Assembly (NCBI GenBank): GCA_964439835.1
Contig: CAYTPQ010000003.1
Coordinates: 79,156-143,155, forward strand
Direction of reading: 5' to 3'
DNA length: 64,000 nucleotides
From: JAGNLM01 sp964439835
Lineage (GTDB): Bacteria; Pseudomonadota; Gammaproteobacteria; JAABTG01
In this document: piece after piece, positions 16,659-25,337 of the stretch
Layout: every line of letters begins with the position of its first letter
Numbering within the stretch: position 1 is the first letter of the stretch
The notes under the pieces: generated by a model
What the model was told of the DNA's origin: nothing
Databases searched by the model: none
What the model saw: the letters and a program-made list of their open reading frames with translations, nothing else
Position numbers and translations under genes: made by a program

Positions 16659-18305
16659 TCAGGCGCTCCGCAGTCGGACCAAGCGGATGACGATGACGGC
16701 CGCGATCGGTAGCAGGAAGCCGATGGCCATCGCGGTGAGCATCAGGTCGCCGAGCTGCCCGTAGTCCGCGGGGACCTTCACTGCACCGGTCGCCGCGTCC
16801 TTCACCTCCCGGGTGACCACGAAGACCTGGTTCAGGTACTTCGTGCCCAGCTGGCTCGCCGACAGGGCCAGATTGGTGAAGGAGGCCATCACCGCGAAGA
16901 ACGTGGCCTTCAGGCCGGCGGGGGCCGAGTTCGCGATCCAGGCGAGCATCGGCACCATCGCCACCTGCCCGAGCGGCGACTCGAGCGCAGTGTCGACCAA
17001 CGCGATGAACCGGGCATCGACCACCCCACCGGTGACCGCCGCGGTCCACTCGTGGAGTCCGTGGTACATCCCGACAATCGGCAGGTACAGCACGGTGGCT
17101 GCAATCGTCAGCGTGACCACCACGTACGCGATGGACCGCTCGGCCATGAAGCGCCGGAACAGGAACAGGCCGACCAGGGTCAGACCGCTGCTGATGAGCG
17201 AGAGCACGGCCAGGAACTGCTGGTCGAAGCCGAGCTCGTCGATCATCCACCAGGTCTGGCCTGCGCCGGGCGTCGGCATGGCGCGGTAGACGAAGATCAC
17301 GATCGCCGTGCCCACCAGCACCCGCCGCGCGTCCGGGTCGAGCACGCGGACCAGGCGGCCCATCAGGAACAGCACGATCGCCATCGACCCGGCGAAGATG
17401 ATCTCCTGGTCGTAGGGCACGTCGCTCAACCCCAGGCCGATGGTGAACGCGACGAACGCGAGGCTGCCGCCCAGGATCCACCAGTTGGGCTCGGTGCGCT
17501 GGGGCTCGCCGTCCATCAGGAGCCGGGCCCGGGAGTCCGCGATCCCGGTGCGGCCTAGCTCGCGAAGGGCGCGGCGCCGCAGGTGGGCCGCCAGCCCGAC
17601 GCCCAGCACCGAGATGACGGGGATGACGAGCGCCAGTTCGTAGATCCGGATATAGGCCGCCAGCTTGTCCGATTCGGACATCTTCGCGACCCCGTCGAAC
17701 ACGTACACGTTGAGGAGCGAGACCAGGACGCCACCGCCGATGATGGCGACCCGCCCCAGCGTCTGCATCGTCGTGTGCATGAGCTTGCGCGCGGCGGCGT
17801 CCACCGGCTCGCCGCGGCTGTCGACCCGGGGCACCGCCTCTACCGTCATCGCGTCGGCGACCACGTCCTGCAGGACGTAGCCGACCGGCGCCAGCAGGGC
17901 GCTCGTCACATACCAGGCGTCCACCGGCATCACGGTAGCCATGGCAGCCGGCGCGGCCAGCAGGTTGACCATGATCAGAATGCTGGCCGCAATCAGGCCG
18001 GCCCCGAGGAACACCAGCAGGGCCTTGAAGCGCCAGAGCAGGTCGACCAGGTGCCCGAGGGGCATCTTCAGCGCCCAGGGGATCCCGGCCCAGAACCCGA
18101 GGGCCGCCAGGAAGGCCGCCGAGAGGCCCAGGTAGTCCTTGACGAAGAAGGTTCCGACGATGGCGGTCAGGCCGGACACCCCGGCCGCCAGGTAGACCAT
18201 GAGCGGCGGCAGGTAGGACCACCGCATCTGCCGGCCGAGGTCGGCGACGTTGCGGTCCCACCAGCCCCGGAGCCCGGTTGTGTCGGTCTGCGCACCCACG
18301 ATCAT
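16659..18305 (-). CDS. BT1/folate-biopterin-type MFS transporter
   Basis: The 548-residue integral membrane protein has about 12 hydrophobic helices. The segment YVLQDVVADAMTVEAVPR, near residue 140 of the chosen start, fits the conserved ADVxxDAxVVE-type signature of the BT1 (folate-biopterin transporter) branch of the major facilitator superfamily. Substrates in bacteria are not known, and folate or pterin transport is only a family-based suggestion. The ATG at 18305 (MIVGAQTDT) has GGAGGGGAG directly upstream. It lies on the opposite strand between the two parts of the anaerobic reductase system, diverging from nrdG over 131 bp. Confidence 0.75.
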   Translation of the reverse strand: MIVGAQTDTTGLRGWWDRNVADLGRQMRWSYLPPLMVYLAAGVSGLTAIVGTFFVKDYLGLSAAFLAALGFWAGIPWALKMPLGHLVDLLWRFKALLVFLGAGLIAASILIMVNLLAAPAAMATVMPVDAWYVTSALLAPVGYVLQDVVADAMTVEAVPRVDSRGEPVDAAARKLMHTTMQTLGRVAIIGGGVLVSLLNVYVFDGVAKMSESDKLAAYIRIYELALVIPVISVLGVGLAAHLRRRALRELGRTGIADSRARLLMDGEPQRTEPNWWILGGSLAFVAFTIGLGLSDVPYDQEIIFAGSMAIVLFLMGRLVRVLDPDARRVLVGTAIVIFVYRAMPTPGAGQTWWMIDELGFDQQFLAVLSLISSGLTLVGLFLFRRFMAERSIAYVVVTLTIAATVLYLPIVGMYHGLHEWTAAVTGGVVDARFIALVDTALESPLGQVAMVPMLAWIANSAPAGLKATFFAVMASFTNLALSASQLGTKYLNQVFVVTREVKDAATGAVKVPADYGQLGDLMLTAMAIGFLLPIAAVIVIRLVRLRSA

Positions 18306-18424
18306 CTCCCCTCCGCGCTCCTGGATCAGCCCACCGCAACCCGCGGCCAGGGCTCTGGGCGGCGGCGCCGCCACCTGCAGACCCCCGCCGGCCCATCGGA
18401 GGCAGAGCGGCCCGGGCGCACGAG

Positions 18425-18430
18425 TATACT
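18425..18430 (+). promoter_or_regulatory. Putative -10 hexamer of nrdG
   Basis: TATACT matches five of six bases of the sigma-70 -10 consensus and ends only 6 bases before the nrdG ATG. Transcription would then begin at or next to the start codon, giving a leaderless message; no Shine-Dalgarno sequence is visible. A good -35 is missing. Confidence 0.35.
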
Positions 18431-18436
18431 GGCCGC

Positions 18437-19126
18437 ATGCTGGAAATCGGCGGCTTCACCCCGCTCACCACGATCGACTTCCCCGGCCGCCTGGCCGCCG
18501 TGGTGTTCTGCCAGGGCTGCCCCTGGCGCTGCCGCTACTGCCAGAACGCGCACCTGATCCCGGCCGCGGCCGAGGCGCCCGTGGCCTGGGAGGACGTCGT
18601 TCGTTTCCTGGAGCGCCGCGTGGGTCTGCTCGACGGGGTCGTATTCAGCGGCGGCGAGCCCACGCTGCAGGCCGGCCTCGGCGATGCCCTGCGCCAGGTC
18701 CGGACCCTCGGCCTGGCGACGGGCCTGCACACGGCCGGCCCCTACCCGGACCGCCTCGCTGCGGTGCTGCCCCTGCTCGACTGGGTGGGGCTCGACGTCA
18801 AGGCGCCCGCGTCCGCCTACGCGGCGCTGACCGCGGGCGGAGCGCCCAGCGGGGAGCGGGCCTGGGAGAGCTTGAGCCGGCTCCTGGCGAGCGGCGTCGC
18901 CTACGAGGTGCGCACGACCGTTCACCCCGACCTGCTGACGCCGGAGGACCTCCTGAGCCTGTCGCACGAGCTCGCGGCAGCGGGCGTCACGGACTACGTT
19001 CTACAGGAGTGCGTGGACGGCCACTGCCTGGACCCCACGCTCTCGCGCCCGTCGCGGATCCCGGAGGCGGTCTCCGGGCCCCTGTCACGCCTCTTTCCCC
19101 GCTTCAGCATCCGGCGCACCGCCTGA
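18437..19126 (+). CDS. nrdG: Anaerobic ribonucleotide reductase-activating protein NrdG (radical SAM)
   Basis: The 229-residue product contains the radical-SAM cluster motif CPWRCRYC (CxxxCxxC, about residues 31-38) and FSGGEPTLQ, the SAM-binding GGE motif. The opening IGGFTPLTTIDFPGRLAAVV is typical of the activase group paired with NrdD. It uses S-adenosylmethionine to abstract hydrogen from the reductase glycine, which in this genome lies on the separate 55-residue tail. The ATG at 18437 is chosen because the family N-terminus starts exactly there. The frame reaches 53 codons further upstream without family-like sequence. Confidence 0.9.
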   Translation: MLEIGGFTPLTTIDFPGRLAAVVFCQGCPWRCRYCQNAHLIPAAAEAPVAWEDVVRFLERRVGLLDGVVFSGGEPTLQAGLGDALRQVRTLGLATGLHTAGPYPDRLAAVLPLLDWVGLDVKAPASAYAALTAGGAPSGERAWESLSRLLASGVAYEVRTTVHPDLLTPEDLLSLSHELAAAGVTDYVLQECVDGHCLDPTLSRPSRIPEAVSGPLSRLFPRFSIRRTA

Positions 19127-19269
19127 AGCCCGCCGGCGGTCGGGACCTGCGGAGAGTCCCGGCCCGCCCTGGCAGCAGCGATTGATGTGCATCATCCTGT
19201 GGTATCGTTCTGTTTCTGTATGCTGTTGTGTTCTTGAAGACGGGTCCCAGAGGGCCCGCCGGAGTACCG

Positions 19270-20457
19270 ATGGACAGTACCGACCCGATCCAGTCCTCCT
19301 TCCCCCCCCTCAAGATCAGGGACCGCAATCTATTGCCCATCGTGCAGGGAGGCATGGGGGTCGGGATATCCGGGCACCGGCTCGCCGGGGCGGTCGCCCG
19401 GGAGGGTGCCGTCGGTACCATCGCGTCCGTGGAGCTCCGGCGCCTCCACCCCGACCTGATGGACCGGGTCGGCAAGGCGCGCGACCACGACGCGATCACC
19501 GCCACCAACCTGGAGGCCCTGGACCGGGAGATCCAGGGGGCGCGGGCCATTGCGGGGCCCGGCGGGTTCATCGCCGTGAACGTCATGAAGGCGGTCAAGC
19601 ACTACGCCGACCTGGTCCGCCAGGCCTGCCGCAGCGGGGCCAATGCCATCGTGATGGGGGCCGGGCTACCCATGGACCTGCCTGAGCTGGTCGAGGGGCA
19701 CGACGAGGTCGCCCTGATCCCGATCCTGTCCGAAGAACGGGGCGTGCGCGCGGTGCTGAAGAAGTGGATGCGCAAGGGCCGCCTGCCGGACGCGATCGTG
19801 ATTGAGCACCCCCGGTACGCCGGCGGTCACCTGGGGGCCACGCGGATCGAGGAAGTTACCGACCCGCGCTTCGACTTCGCCCGTGTCCTGGAGGCCATCC
19901 GGGAGGTGTTCAAGGGCCTTGGTCTGGCGACCGACCGCATCCCGCTCATCCCGGCCGGCGGCATCAACGCCTTCGAGCGGGTGAAGGAGCTATTCTCCTG
20001 GGGCGCGGCGGCGGTCCAGATCGGCACGCCCTTCGCCGTAACCGTAGAGGGCGATGCCCACCCCAACTTCAAGCGGGTGCTGGCCCAGGCGGGCCCCGAG
20101 GACATCGTCACCTTCATGAGCGCGGCCGGTCTGCCCGCCCGTGCGGTCCTGACGCCCTGGCTCAAGCGCTACCTGGCCCGCGAGGAGCGGATCCGGGCGC
20201 GGGCGAACCCGGAGAAGGCCCACTGCGGACGCCAGGTCGAGTGCCTGTCGTTCTGCGGCCTGAAGGACGGGGACGGGGCCGCCGGGCAGTTCTGCATCGA
20301 GACCCAACTCGCCGCCGCCCAGCGCGGCGACGTGGAGCTGGGCCTGTTCTTCCGCGGCTCGGAGAGCCTGCCGTTCGGCGAGGAGATCCGCTCCGTGCAC
20401 GACCTTCTGCGCTACCTGCTCACGGGAGTCCGGCCGGGCACAGCAGCGGCGGCGTGA
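19270..20457 (+). CDS. Nitronate monooxygenase / 2-nitropropane dioxygenase family protein
   Basis: The 395-residue TIM-barrel flavoprotein has PIVQGGMGVGISGHRLAGAV near the N-terminus (FMN-binding start), GGHLGA in the middle and IPAGGINAFE plus GAAAVQIGTPFA in the phosphate-binding half. The family oxidises nitronates with bound FMN. This member also resembles the longer group often annotated beside FabK-like enoyl reductases, so the substrate is open. The C-terminal third has several Cys (HCGRQVECLSFC), which is unusual for a minimal enzyme and could form a metal or disulfide site. ATG at 19270 is preferred over an ATG 14 codons upstream on sequence grounds. Confidence 0.82.
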   Translation: MDSTDPIQSSFPPLKIRDRNLLPIVQGGMGVGISGHRLAGAVAREGAVGTIASVELRRLHPDLMDRVGKARDHDAITATNLEALDREIQGARAIAGPGGFIAVNVMKAVKHYADLVRQACRSGANAIVMGAGLPMDLPELVEGHDEVALIPILSEERGVRAVLKKWMRKGRLPDAIVIEHPRYAGGHLGATRIEEVTDPRFDFARVLEAIREVFKGLGLATDRIPLIPAGGINAFERVKELFSWGAAAVQIGTPFAVTVEGDAHPNFKRVLAQAGPEDIVTFMSAAGLPARAVLTPWLKRYLAREERIRARANPEKAHCGRQVECLSFCGLKDGDGAAGQFCIETQLAAAQRGDVELGLFFRGSESLPFGEEIRSVHDLLRYLLTGVRPGTAAAA

Positions 20458-20464
20458 GGCGCAG

Positions 20465-21364
20465 TCAGGTCCCTGCGATCCGGTCGTAGTAGCGCCCGCG
20501 GTAGAGGAGCCGGCGGCGCGCCGGATCGGGGTCGTCGGTAAAGGCCGTGCGGGTGTGCAGCACGTTGTTGCACACCAGGCCCCACCCCGGCTCTAGGCGG
20601 GCCCGGAAGATCAGGGGCGAGTCCGACTCGAGCGACCTTCCCAGGAAGGCGACTGCCTCCTGCACGATCGGGTCGTCCTTCCAGACGATGTTGCGCTTGC
20701 GCCGCGTATAGCGCATGTGCAGCCGGCCGTCCGGCCGGACCTCGAACACCGGTACGCTGCGCTCGGGGCGGATCGTGCCGCCCTCGTCGGCGTTGGCCGG
20801 GATGGTCATCGCGTCCGGCGACATCAGGGCGCAGACGTAGTCGGGGTTCTCGTCCCGCAGCCAGAGGTAGGCGATCTCCTGGTCCAGCAGGGCGTTCTCC
20901 CCCCCCTCCCGCGCCGCGTGCACACAGTGCAGCATCATGCCGAGCACGGCCTGGTCGGGGGCGTTGTAGTAGCCGTCGGTGTGCCAGTCGATCGCCCGCG
21001 AGGTGTAGGGGATGTAGCCGGTGCGCGGCCCCTCGTCGGCGACGCGCAGCGGCGTGATGGCGTCCTCGTCCGCGTTCAGATTGTGGTCCAGCCGGTGGAG
21101 GCCGAGCTGCGCCCCGGCTGAGCGCAGGATGTCGCGGTCGGCGTCGTGGCCGCAGGGGCTCGCGTAGATGGCCATGTTCGCCCGTCGGCAGCGGTCCACG
21201 AGCGCCGCGTGCTCTGCGGCCGAGAGGCGGCGCGGGTCCCGGACCTCCACCACCAGTTCCTCGAGGCGAGCCGGGTACGCGGCGAGCCGGGCATCCCGCC
21301 AGACCCGGTAGGCCCGGTCGTCGCGCAGATCGAACGGCCCGCCTTCGGCATGGGCAGTGGTCAT
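20465..21364 (-). CDS. TauD/TfdA-family Fe(II)/2-oxoglutarate dioxygenase
   Basis: The 299-residue product has the family facial triad: HxD in IDWHTDGYYN (about residues 127-134) and the distal His in NNVLHTRTAF, followed by the 2-oxoglutarate-binding Arg in RRRLLYRGRYYD. Such enzymes hydroxylate a substrate with concomitant release of CO2 and succinate; TauD itself frees sulfite from taurine. The substrate is not evident here. The gene starts 7 bp after the YhcC-like stop, with GGAG between them, so the two are translated from one message. Its end is 7 bp from the end of the nitronate monooxygenase gene. Confidence 0.85.
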   Translation of the reverse strand: MTTAHAEGGPFDLRDDRAYRVWRDARLAAYPARLEELVVEVRDPRRLSAAEHAALVDRCRRANMAIYASPCGHDADRDILRSAGAQLGLHRLDHNLNADEDAITPLRVADEGPRTGYIPYTSRAIDWHTDGYYNAPDQAVLGMMLHCVHAAREGGENALLDQEIAYLWLRDENPDYVCALMSPDAMTIPANADEGGTIRPERSVPVFEVRPDGRLHMRYTRRKRNIVWKDDPIVQEAVAFLGRSLESDSPLIFRARLEPGWGLVCNNVLHTRTAFTDDPDPARRRLLYRGRYYDRIAGT

Positions 21365-21371
21365 GGTCTCC

Positions 21372-22343
21372 TCACTGGGCAGCGACGCGGACGGCGGGTC
21401 TGGCCGTCGGACGCGACGTCCAGCCCGAGGCAGGTTGCGGCGCCGCGGGTACGCAGCGCCGGGCCAGCTCGCCCTCGATGGCGTTCAGGACGCGCCACTT
21501 GAGGGCGCACCAGTCGGGCGCCAGCAACACGGCGCGGGGCGCCGTGCCGGTCAAGCGATGGAACTCGACCCTGGGCGGCGTCGCCTCCACCAGGTCGCAC
21601 GCCGTGTGTACGTACTCCTCGAGTGTGAGGGGCTGGTAGCCGCCTCGCCGCCACTCGGCCGCGAGTCGCGTGCCCCGCACCACGTGCAGGGGGTGCAGCT
21701 TGAGGCCGTCCACCCCCAGGTCGACGACCCGCTCCAGGCTCACCCGGCTGTGCCAGGACGACTCGCCGGGCAGCCCCACGATCAGATGGGTGCAGAGGGA
21801 CAGGCCGCGGGCACGCACCGCCAGGGCCGCCGCCCGGTACTCCGCGAAGCCGTGACCCCGGTTGACCCGGCGCAGGGTCTCGTCGAAGGCGGACTGAAGA
21901 CCGAGCTCCACCCAGACCTCCCGGCCTGAGTCCCGGTAGCCGGCCAGCAGATCGAGCACTGCGGCGTCGACGCAGTCCGGCCGGGTCCCCACCGCGAGAC
22001 CGACCACGTCGGGCTCGGCAAGGGCCTCGCGGTAGATCCGGTCGAGGTGGTCGAGCTCGCCATAGGTGTTCGTGTAGGCCTGAAAGTACGCGATGAAGCG
22101 TCGTGCGCCCGTCCGCCGGCGGATGACCGCGCGGCCTGCCGCGATCTGGCCCGCGACAGTCAGGGGCTCGCGCCCGTTGGGGCTGAAGGAGGCGTTGTTA
22201 CAGAACGTGCAGCCACCGCGTCCCCGGCTCCCATCCCGGTTCGGGCAGGTGAACCCGGCGTCGATGGCCACCTTGTGGACCCGCTCGCCATACCGACGCA
22301 GGAGGGCCTGGCCGAAGGTGTTGACGTGGTGGGCGAGCGTCAT
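21372..22343 (-). CDS. TIGR01212/YhcC-type radical SAM protein
   Basis: The 323-residue product contains the family cluster motif CPNRDGSRGRGGCTFC (an extended CxnCxxC, about residues 32-47) and YFQAYTNTYG, GTRPDCV, ELGLQSA and HLIVGLPGE, all typical of YhcC-like proteins. Their reaction is not established. The ATG at 22343 (MTLAHHVNTFGQALLRRYGE) lines up with YhcC of E. coli; the upstream 19 codons do not. It is the first gene of a two-gene unit with the TauD-like dioxygenase. Confidence 0.87.
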   Translation of the reverse strand: MTLAHHVNTFGQALLRRYGERVHKVAIDAGFTCPNRDGSRGRGGCTFCNNASFSPNGREPLTVAGQIAAGRAVIRRRTGARRFIAYFQAYTNTYGELDHLDRIYREALAEPDVVGLAVGTRPDCVDAAVLDLLAGYRDSGREVWVELGLQSAFDETLRRVNRGHGFAEYRAAALAVRARGLSLCTHLIVGLPGESSWHSRVSLERVVDLGVDGLKLHPLHVVRGTRLAAEWRRGGYQPLTLEEYVHTACDLVEATPPRVEFHRLTGTAPRAVLLAPDWCALKWRVLNAIEGELARRCVPAAPQPASGWTSRPTARPAVRVAAQ

Positions 22344-22465
22344 AGGGAGGGGGTCTCGGTCGACCCCGGCCGGGGTCACGGTGAGCGCCACCCGGCGCAC
22401 TTTCCGATTCTAGCGGTCCGGGCCCCGGTGTGCCCATTGACGGCGATCAACGCGCTCCAAACGCA

Positions 22466-22497
22466 AGGACCCCGCCTGGTCACCCAGGCGGGGTCCT
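22466..22497 (-). terminator. Hairpin terminator downstream of the OmpA-domain gene
   Basis: AGGACCCCGCCTGG at 22466-22479 pairs perfectly with CCAGGCGGGGTCCT at 22484-22497 across a 4-base loop. On the minus strand the stem is followed by TTGCGTTTGG, a modest T-rich tail. It begins 30 bp after the gene stop. Confidence 0.82.
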
Positions 22498-22526
22498 CAA
22501 CGACTACTGCTGGGCGGCGTGGCCGG

Positions 22527-23096
22527 TTACTTCATGATGACCGCGTCGACGTCGACCTCGGCACGGCGGTTCTTGGCGCGGCCTTCGGCGGTCTTGTTCG
22601 ACGCCACCGGCTGCGACTCGCCGAAGCTCTTGGTGGTGACCTTGGAGGCCGGCACGCCCCTGGACACCAGGTAATCCTTAACGGTGTCCGCACGGCGCTG
22701 ACCAAGCGCCATGTTGTAGGCCTCGGTGCCGATGCTGTCCGTGTGGCCGCTCACGGTGATCATGGTCAGCTCCGCGCCCTTCATGCGGGCCAGCAGGTCA
22801 TCCAGCACCTGCTTGCCGGCCGGCTTGAGCTGGTACTTGTCGAAGTCGAAGTGCGTGGCACCCTCCAGGACCGCCTTGTCCTTGTACTTCTCGGCCTTCT
22901 TCTGCTCGGCGACCTTCTCGCACTCCGGGTAGGCATCCTTCTGGCGGTAGACGCTCTTCACACACTCGCCGAAGGTGTCCTTCGCCGGCTTGCCGTACGT
23001 GTCGTACATATACCCCGGCTTCTCCTGCGCGGACGCAGTACCTACGGCCAGCATGGAAGCGGCCAGTACGCTGATCGCCATCAGATGTTTATGCAT
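22527..23096 (-). CDS. OmpA-domain outer-membrane/periplasmic protein
   Basis: The 189-residue protein has a clear signal peptide (MHKHLMAISVLAASMLAVGT, cleavage after ASA near residue 23). A short Lys-rich linker with two Cys (GECVKSVYRQKDAYPECEK) follows. The OmpA-like peptidoglycan-binding domain covers about residues 83-185 (FDFDKYQLKP, VSGHTDSIGTEAYN, LGQRRADTVKDYL and AKNRRAEVDV). There is no N-terminal beta-barrel, so it is a periplasmic linker to the wall rather than a porin. GGAG lies 9 bases before the ATG. Base composition is less GC-extreme than its neighbours, as often seen in highly expressed genes. Confidence 0.9.
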   Translation of the reverse strand: MHKHLMAISVLAASMLAVGTASAQEKPGYMYDTYGKPAKDTFGECVKSVYRQKDAYPECEKVAEQKKAEKYKDKAVLEGATHFDFDKYQLKPAGKQVLDDLLARMKGAELTMITVSGHTDSIGTEAYNMALGQRRADTVKDYLVSRGVPASKVTTKSFGESQPVASNKTAEGRAKNRRAEVDVDAVIMK

Positions 23097-23299
23097 TGGT
23101 ATGCTCCGTTCCCAGATTTAGAAAACTCTCACCACCGGAAGAAGCCGTCGTCGCCTGTCAACCCGCCCACGCACGACTCCCCAGGCCCAACCCCGATTGG
23201 CGGCCTGAGGCCCCCCGACAACTCCGATAGTGTGACTACCGGCGTAAAGGATATACAGCTTCCAGCCTTCAGGCAAGCTTAGCGCTGTAAGTTAACACG
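23097..23299 (-). promoter_or_regulatory. Upstream region of the OmpA-domain gene
   Basis: This 203-bp gap is the most AT-rich stretch in the area, especially 23228-23300. On the minus strand a TATATC at 23255-23250 and an ATTTAGAAAA tract near 23115-23130 are possible promoter elements. No sigma-54 -24/-12 pair was seen despite the neighbouring sigma-54 activator gene. No ORF of note. Confidence 0.3.
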
Positions 23300-24679
23300 T
23301 CAGGTGTCTTCAAGTCCACCCGCAGGTTTGAACAGGGCGGGGTCGAGCTGGTGACGCCGCAGCAGCTTGTAGAAGTCCGTTCGGTTCCGATCCGCCAGCC
23401 GGGCGGCGTGGCTGACATTGCCCCGGGTGATCTTGAGCAAGCGGATCAGGTACTCGCGCTCGAAGTCGGTGCGCGCCTCCTCCAGCGACGGAAACTCCGC
23501 AGGCTGCGATCGCAGGGCCCGCTGCACCAGCGTGGCGGAGATCAGCGGTGTCGTGGAGAGTGCGAAGGCCTGCTCGACGACATTCGCCAGCTGTCGGACG
23601 TTGCCGGGCCAGGGTGCCGCCACCAGCAGCTCCATGGCGTCCGGGGCGAAACCGTCGACCTGCTTGCGGCTGGTGGCCCGCAGTCGCCCCAGGAAGTGAG
23701 AGGCCAGCAGCGGGATGTCCTCCCGCCGCTGGGCGAGGGAGGGGATGTCCAGGACCACCACGTTCAGCCGGTAGTAGAGGTCTTCCCGGAAACGACCCGA
23801 CCGGACCTCCTGTTCCAGGTCACGGTGAGTGGCGGAGATCACCCGCACGTCCACGGGAAATGATCGGGTGCTGCCGACGGGACGCACCTGCCGGTCCTGG
23901 AGTACCCGCAGGAGTTTGACCTGCAGCGAGGCCGGCATGTCTCCGATCTCGTCCAGGAAGATCGTCCCCCCGTGGGCGGCCTGGAACAGCCCGGGCGTGT
24001 CGCGGACCGCGCCCGTGAAGGCACCCTTGGCGTAGCCGAAGAGCTCCGACTCCATCAGGGGCTCGGGGATGGCGGCGCAATTGAAAGCGACGAAGGGGCG
24101 TTCGCGCCGCTCGCTCGCCTGGTGGATCGCCTTGGCCAGCAGCTCCTTGCCGGTCCCGCTGGCGCCGCGGATCAGGACGCTCGCGCCGCTGTCGGCCACC
24201 AGTCGGGCCTGACACAGCAGCTCTTCCATGGCCGGGCTGCAGGTGACGACCTCGCGACGCCAGGCCTGGGCCTCGTCACAAGGGGCGGCCTCCTGCCCCG
24301 CCACGCCACTCACCCGGACCGCGCGCTCGACCTGCTCGATCACCTCGCGCCCCTCGAAGGGCTTGGTGAGGAAGGCGAATACGCCACCACGGGTGGCTGC
24401 GACCGCGTCGGGGATGGTGCCGTGGGCAGTGAGCATGAGCACGGGCAACGCAGGGCGTCGCTGCCGGATCGCCTCGAACAGCTCCAGACCGTCCATCCCC
24501 TCCATGCGCAGGTCGGTGACAACAGCTTGGGGGCGGTCGACCTCGAGCCGGCCGAGGGCCTCCGCCCCGCTGCCGGCGCTGACCGTCTCGAAGCCGGCGG
24601 CCCGCAGCCGCAATTCCAGCAGCTTCAGGACGTCCGGGTCGTCATCGACTAGGAGGACTCTGCCCTTGCTCCGGCTCAT
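23300..24679 (-). CDS. qseF: Sigma-54-dependent response regulator QseF/GlrR
   Basis: The 459-residue NtrC-type regulator has a receiver domain (acidic VDDD at 11-14, phospho-acceptor Asp56, Lys106), a sigma-54 AAA+ domain with Walker A GASGTGKE and the intact sigma-54 contact loop GAFTGA, and a C-terminal helix-turn-helix (HAARLADRNRTDFYKLLRR). The RNRTDFYKLLRRH recognition helix is typical of GlrR/QseF. In enterobacteria it activates glmY and envelope genes after phosphorylation by QseE. The gene overlaps qseG by 38 bp and is the last of the qseE-qseG-qseF unit. The next gene in the same direction is the OmpA-domain gene, after a gap with its own promoter candidates. Confidence 0.92.
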   Translation of the reverse strand: MSRSKGRVLLVDDDPDVLKLLELRLRAAGFETVSAGSGAEALGRLEVDRPQAVVTDLRMEGMDGLELFEAIRQRRPALPVLMLTAHGTIPDAVAATRGGVFAFLTKPFEGREVIEQVERAVRVSGVAGQEAAPCDEAQAWRREVVTCSPAMEELLCQARLVADSGASVLIRGASGTGKELLAKAIHQASERRERPFVAFNCAAIPEPLMESELFGYAKGAFTGAVRDTPGLFQAAHGGTIFLDEIGDMPASLQVKLLRVLQDRQVRPVGSTRSFPVDVRVISATHRDLEQEVRSGRFREDLYYRLNVVVLDIPSLAQRREDIPLLASHFLGRLRATSRKQVDGFAPDAMELLVAAPWPGNVRQLANVVEQAFALSTTPLISATLVQRALRSQPAEFPSLEEARTDFEREYLIRLLKITRGNVSHAARLADRNRTDFYKLLRRHQLDPALFKPAGGLEDT

Positions 24680-25337
24680 CGGGAGGACGTACCGACACGG
24701 GGGCGCCGCGACGCGACTCCAGGGTGCTCTCGATCTTGCGCAGCTCCTCCAGCTGGCGCTGGCGGGTTGCGGCCTCGCTTTGCTCGCGCGCGAGGGCGCG
24801 CTGCAGAGACAGCACGCGCTGCTCCAGGTCGCGGCCGTGCGCGAGTGACTGCTTCAGGTCCCGTTCGAGCCCCGCGATCCGCTGGCGCCTCTCCTTCTGG
24901 TCCTCCAGCGCCGCGTTCAGGCGGTACTCCCGATCGATTGCGGCGGACAGCAGGACCTCGAGGAGCTGGCAAAGATCGCGAACCCCGGCGTCCACCGCCT
25001 CGGACCGCTGCCCCTGCAGCAGCGTCAGGGCTCGGCGCTCGTCCTCGGCCGGGCCACCCGGCATCGCGAGCAGGAGGGCGAGCTGCATCCGGTGCGTTGG
25101 GCTAGGGTCCGCCGCGTAGGCAGCCCGGCGGCGCTCGAGCTCGCGAGCGAGCTCCGCCTTGGGGAGCCCACGCACGCGGCTGAAGTAGGCCAGCGCGTGG
25201 GCCACGTCGGCGGTGCAGACGTCGGGCGCCGGGCCGGCGGGGGACCCGGAGGACAGACCCGGCGCGGGGCCCGATACGCAGCCCCCCAGGGCGGACAGGG
25301 CCGCGAATCCAACAAGGAGGCGAAGCGCGGGTCTCAT
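24642..25337 (-). CDS. qseG: QseG/GlrG-like lipoprotein
   Basis: The 231-residue product has a lipoprotein signal with lipobox LSALGGC (Cys at about residue 20). A small helical region follows (DVAHALAYFSRVRGL, HRMQLALLLAMPG), then a long coiled coil (about residues 125-210, ending ELRKIESTLESRR). Order and position between a QseE-type kinase and QseF match the E. coli qseE-qseG-qseF operon, where QseG contacts the kinase from the outer membrane. It overlaps the qseE stop by 4 bp (ATGA), so the two are translationally coupled. Sequence similarity within this family is low, so the call leans on context. Confidence 0.8.
   Translation of the reverse strand: MRPALRLLVGFAALSALGGCVSGPAPGLSSGSPAGPAPDVCTADVAHALAYFSRVRGLPKAELARELERRRAAYAADPSPTHRMQLALLLAMPGGPAEDERRALTLLQGQRSEAVDAGVRDLCQLLEVLLSAAIDREYRLNAALEDQKERRQRIAGLERDLKQSLAHGRDLEQRVLSLQRALAREQSEAATRQRQLEELRKIESTLESRRGAPVSVRPPDEPEQGQSPPSR

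Noticed and set aside
20465..21364. Assignment of the dioxygenase as true taurine dioxygenase feeding sulfite to SoeABC
   Set aside because: The fold and iron ligands are clear, but no taurine transport genes are near, and the family covers many substrates.
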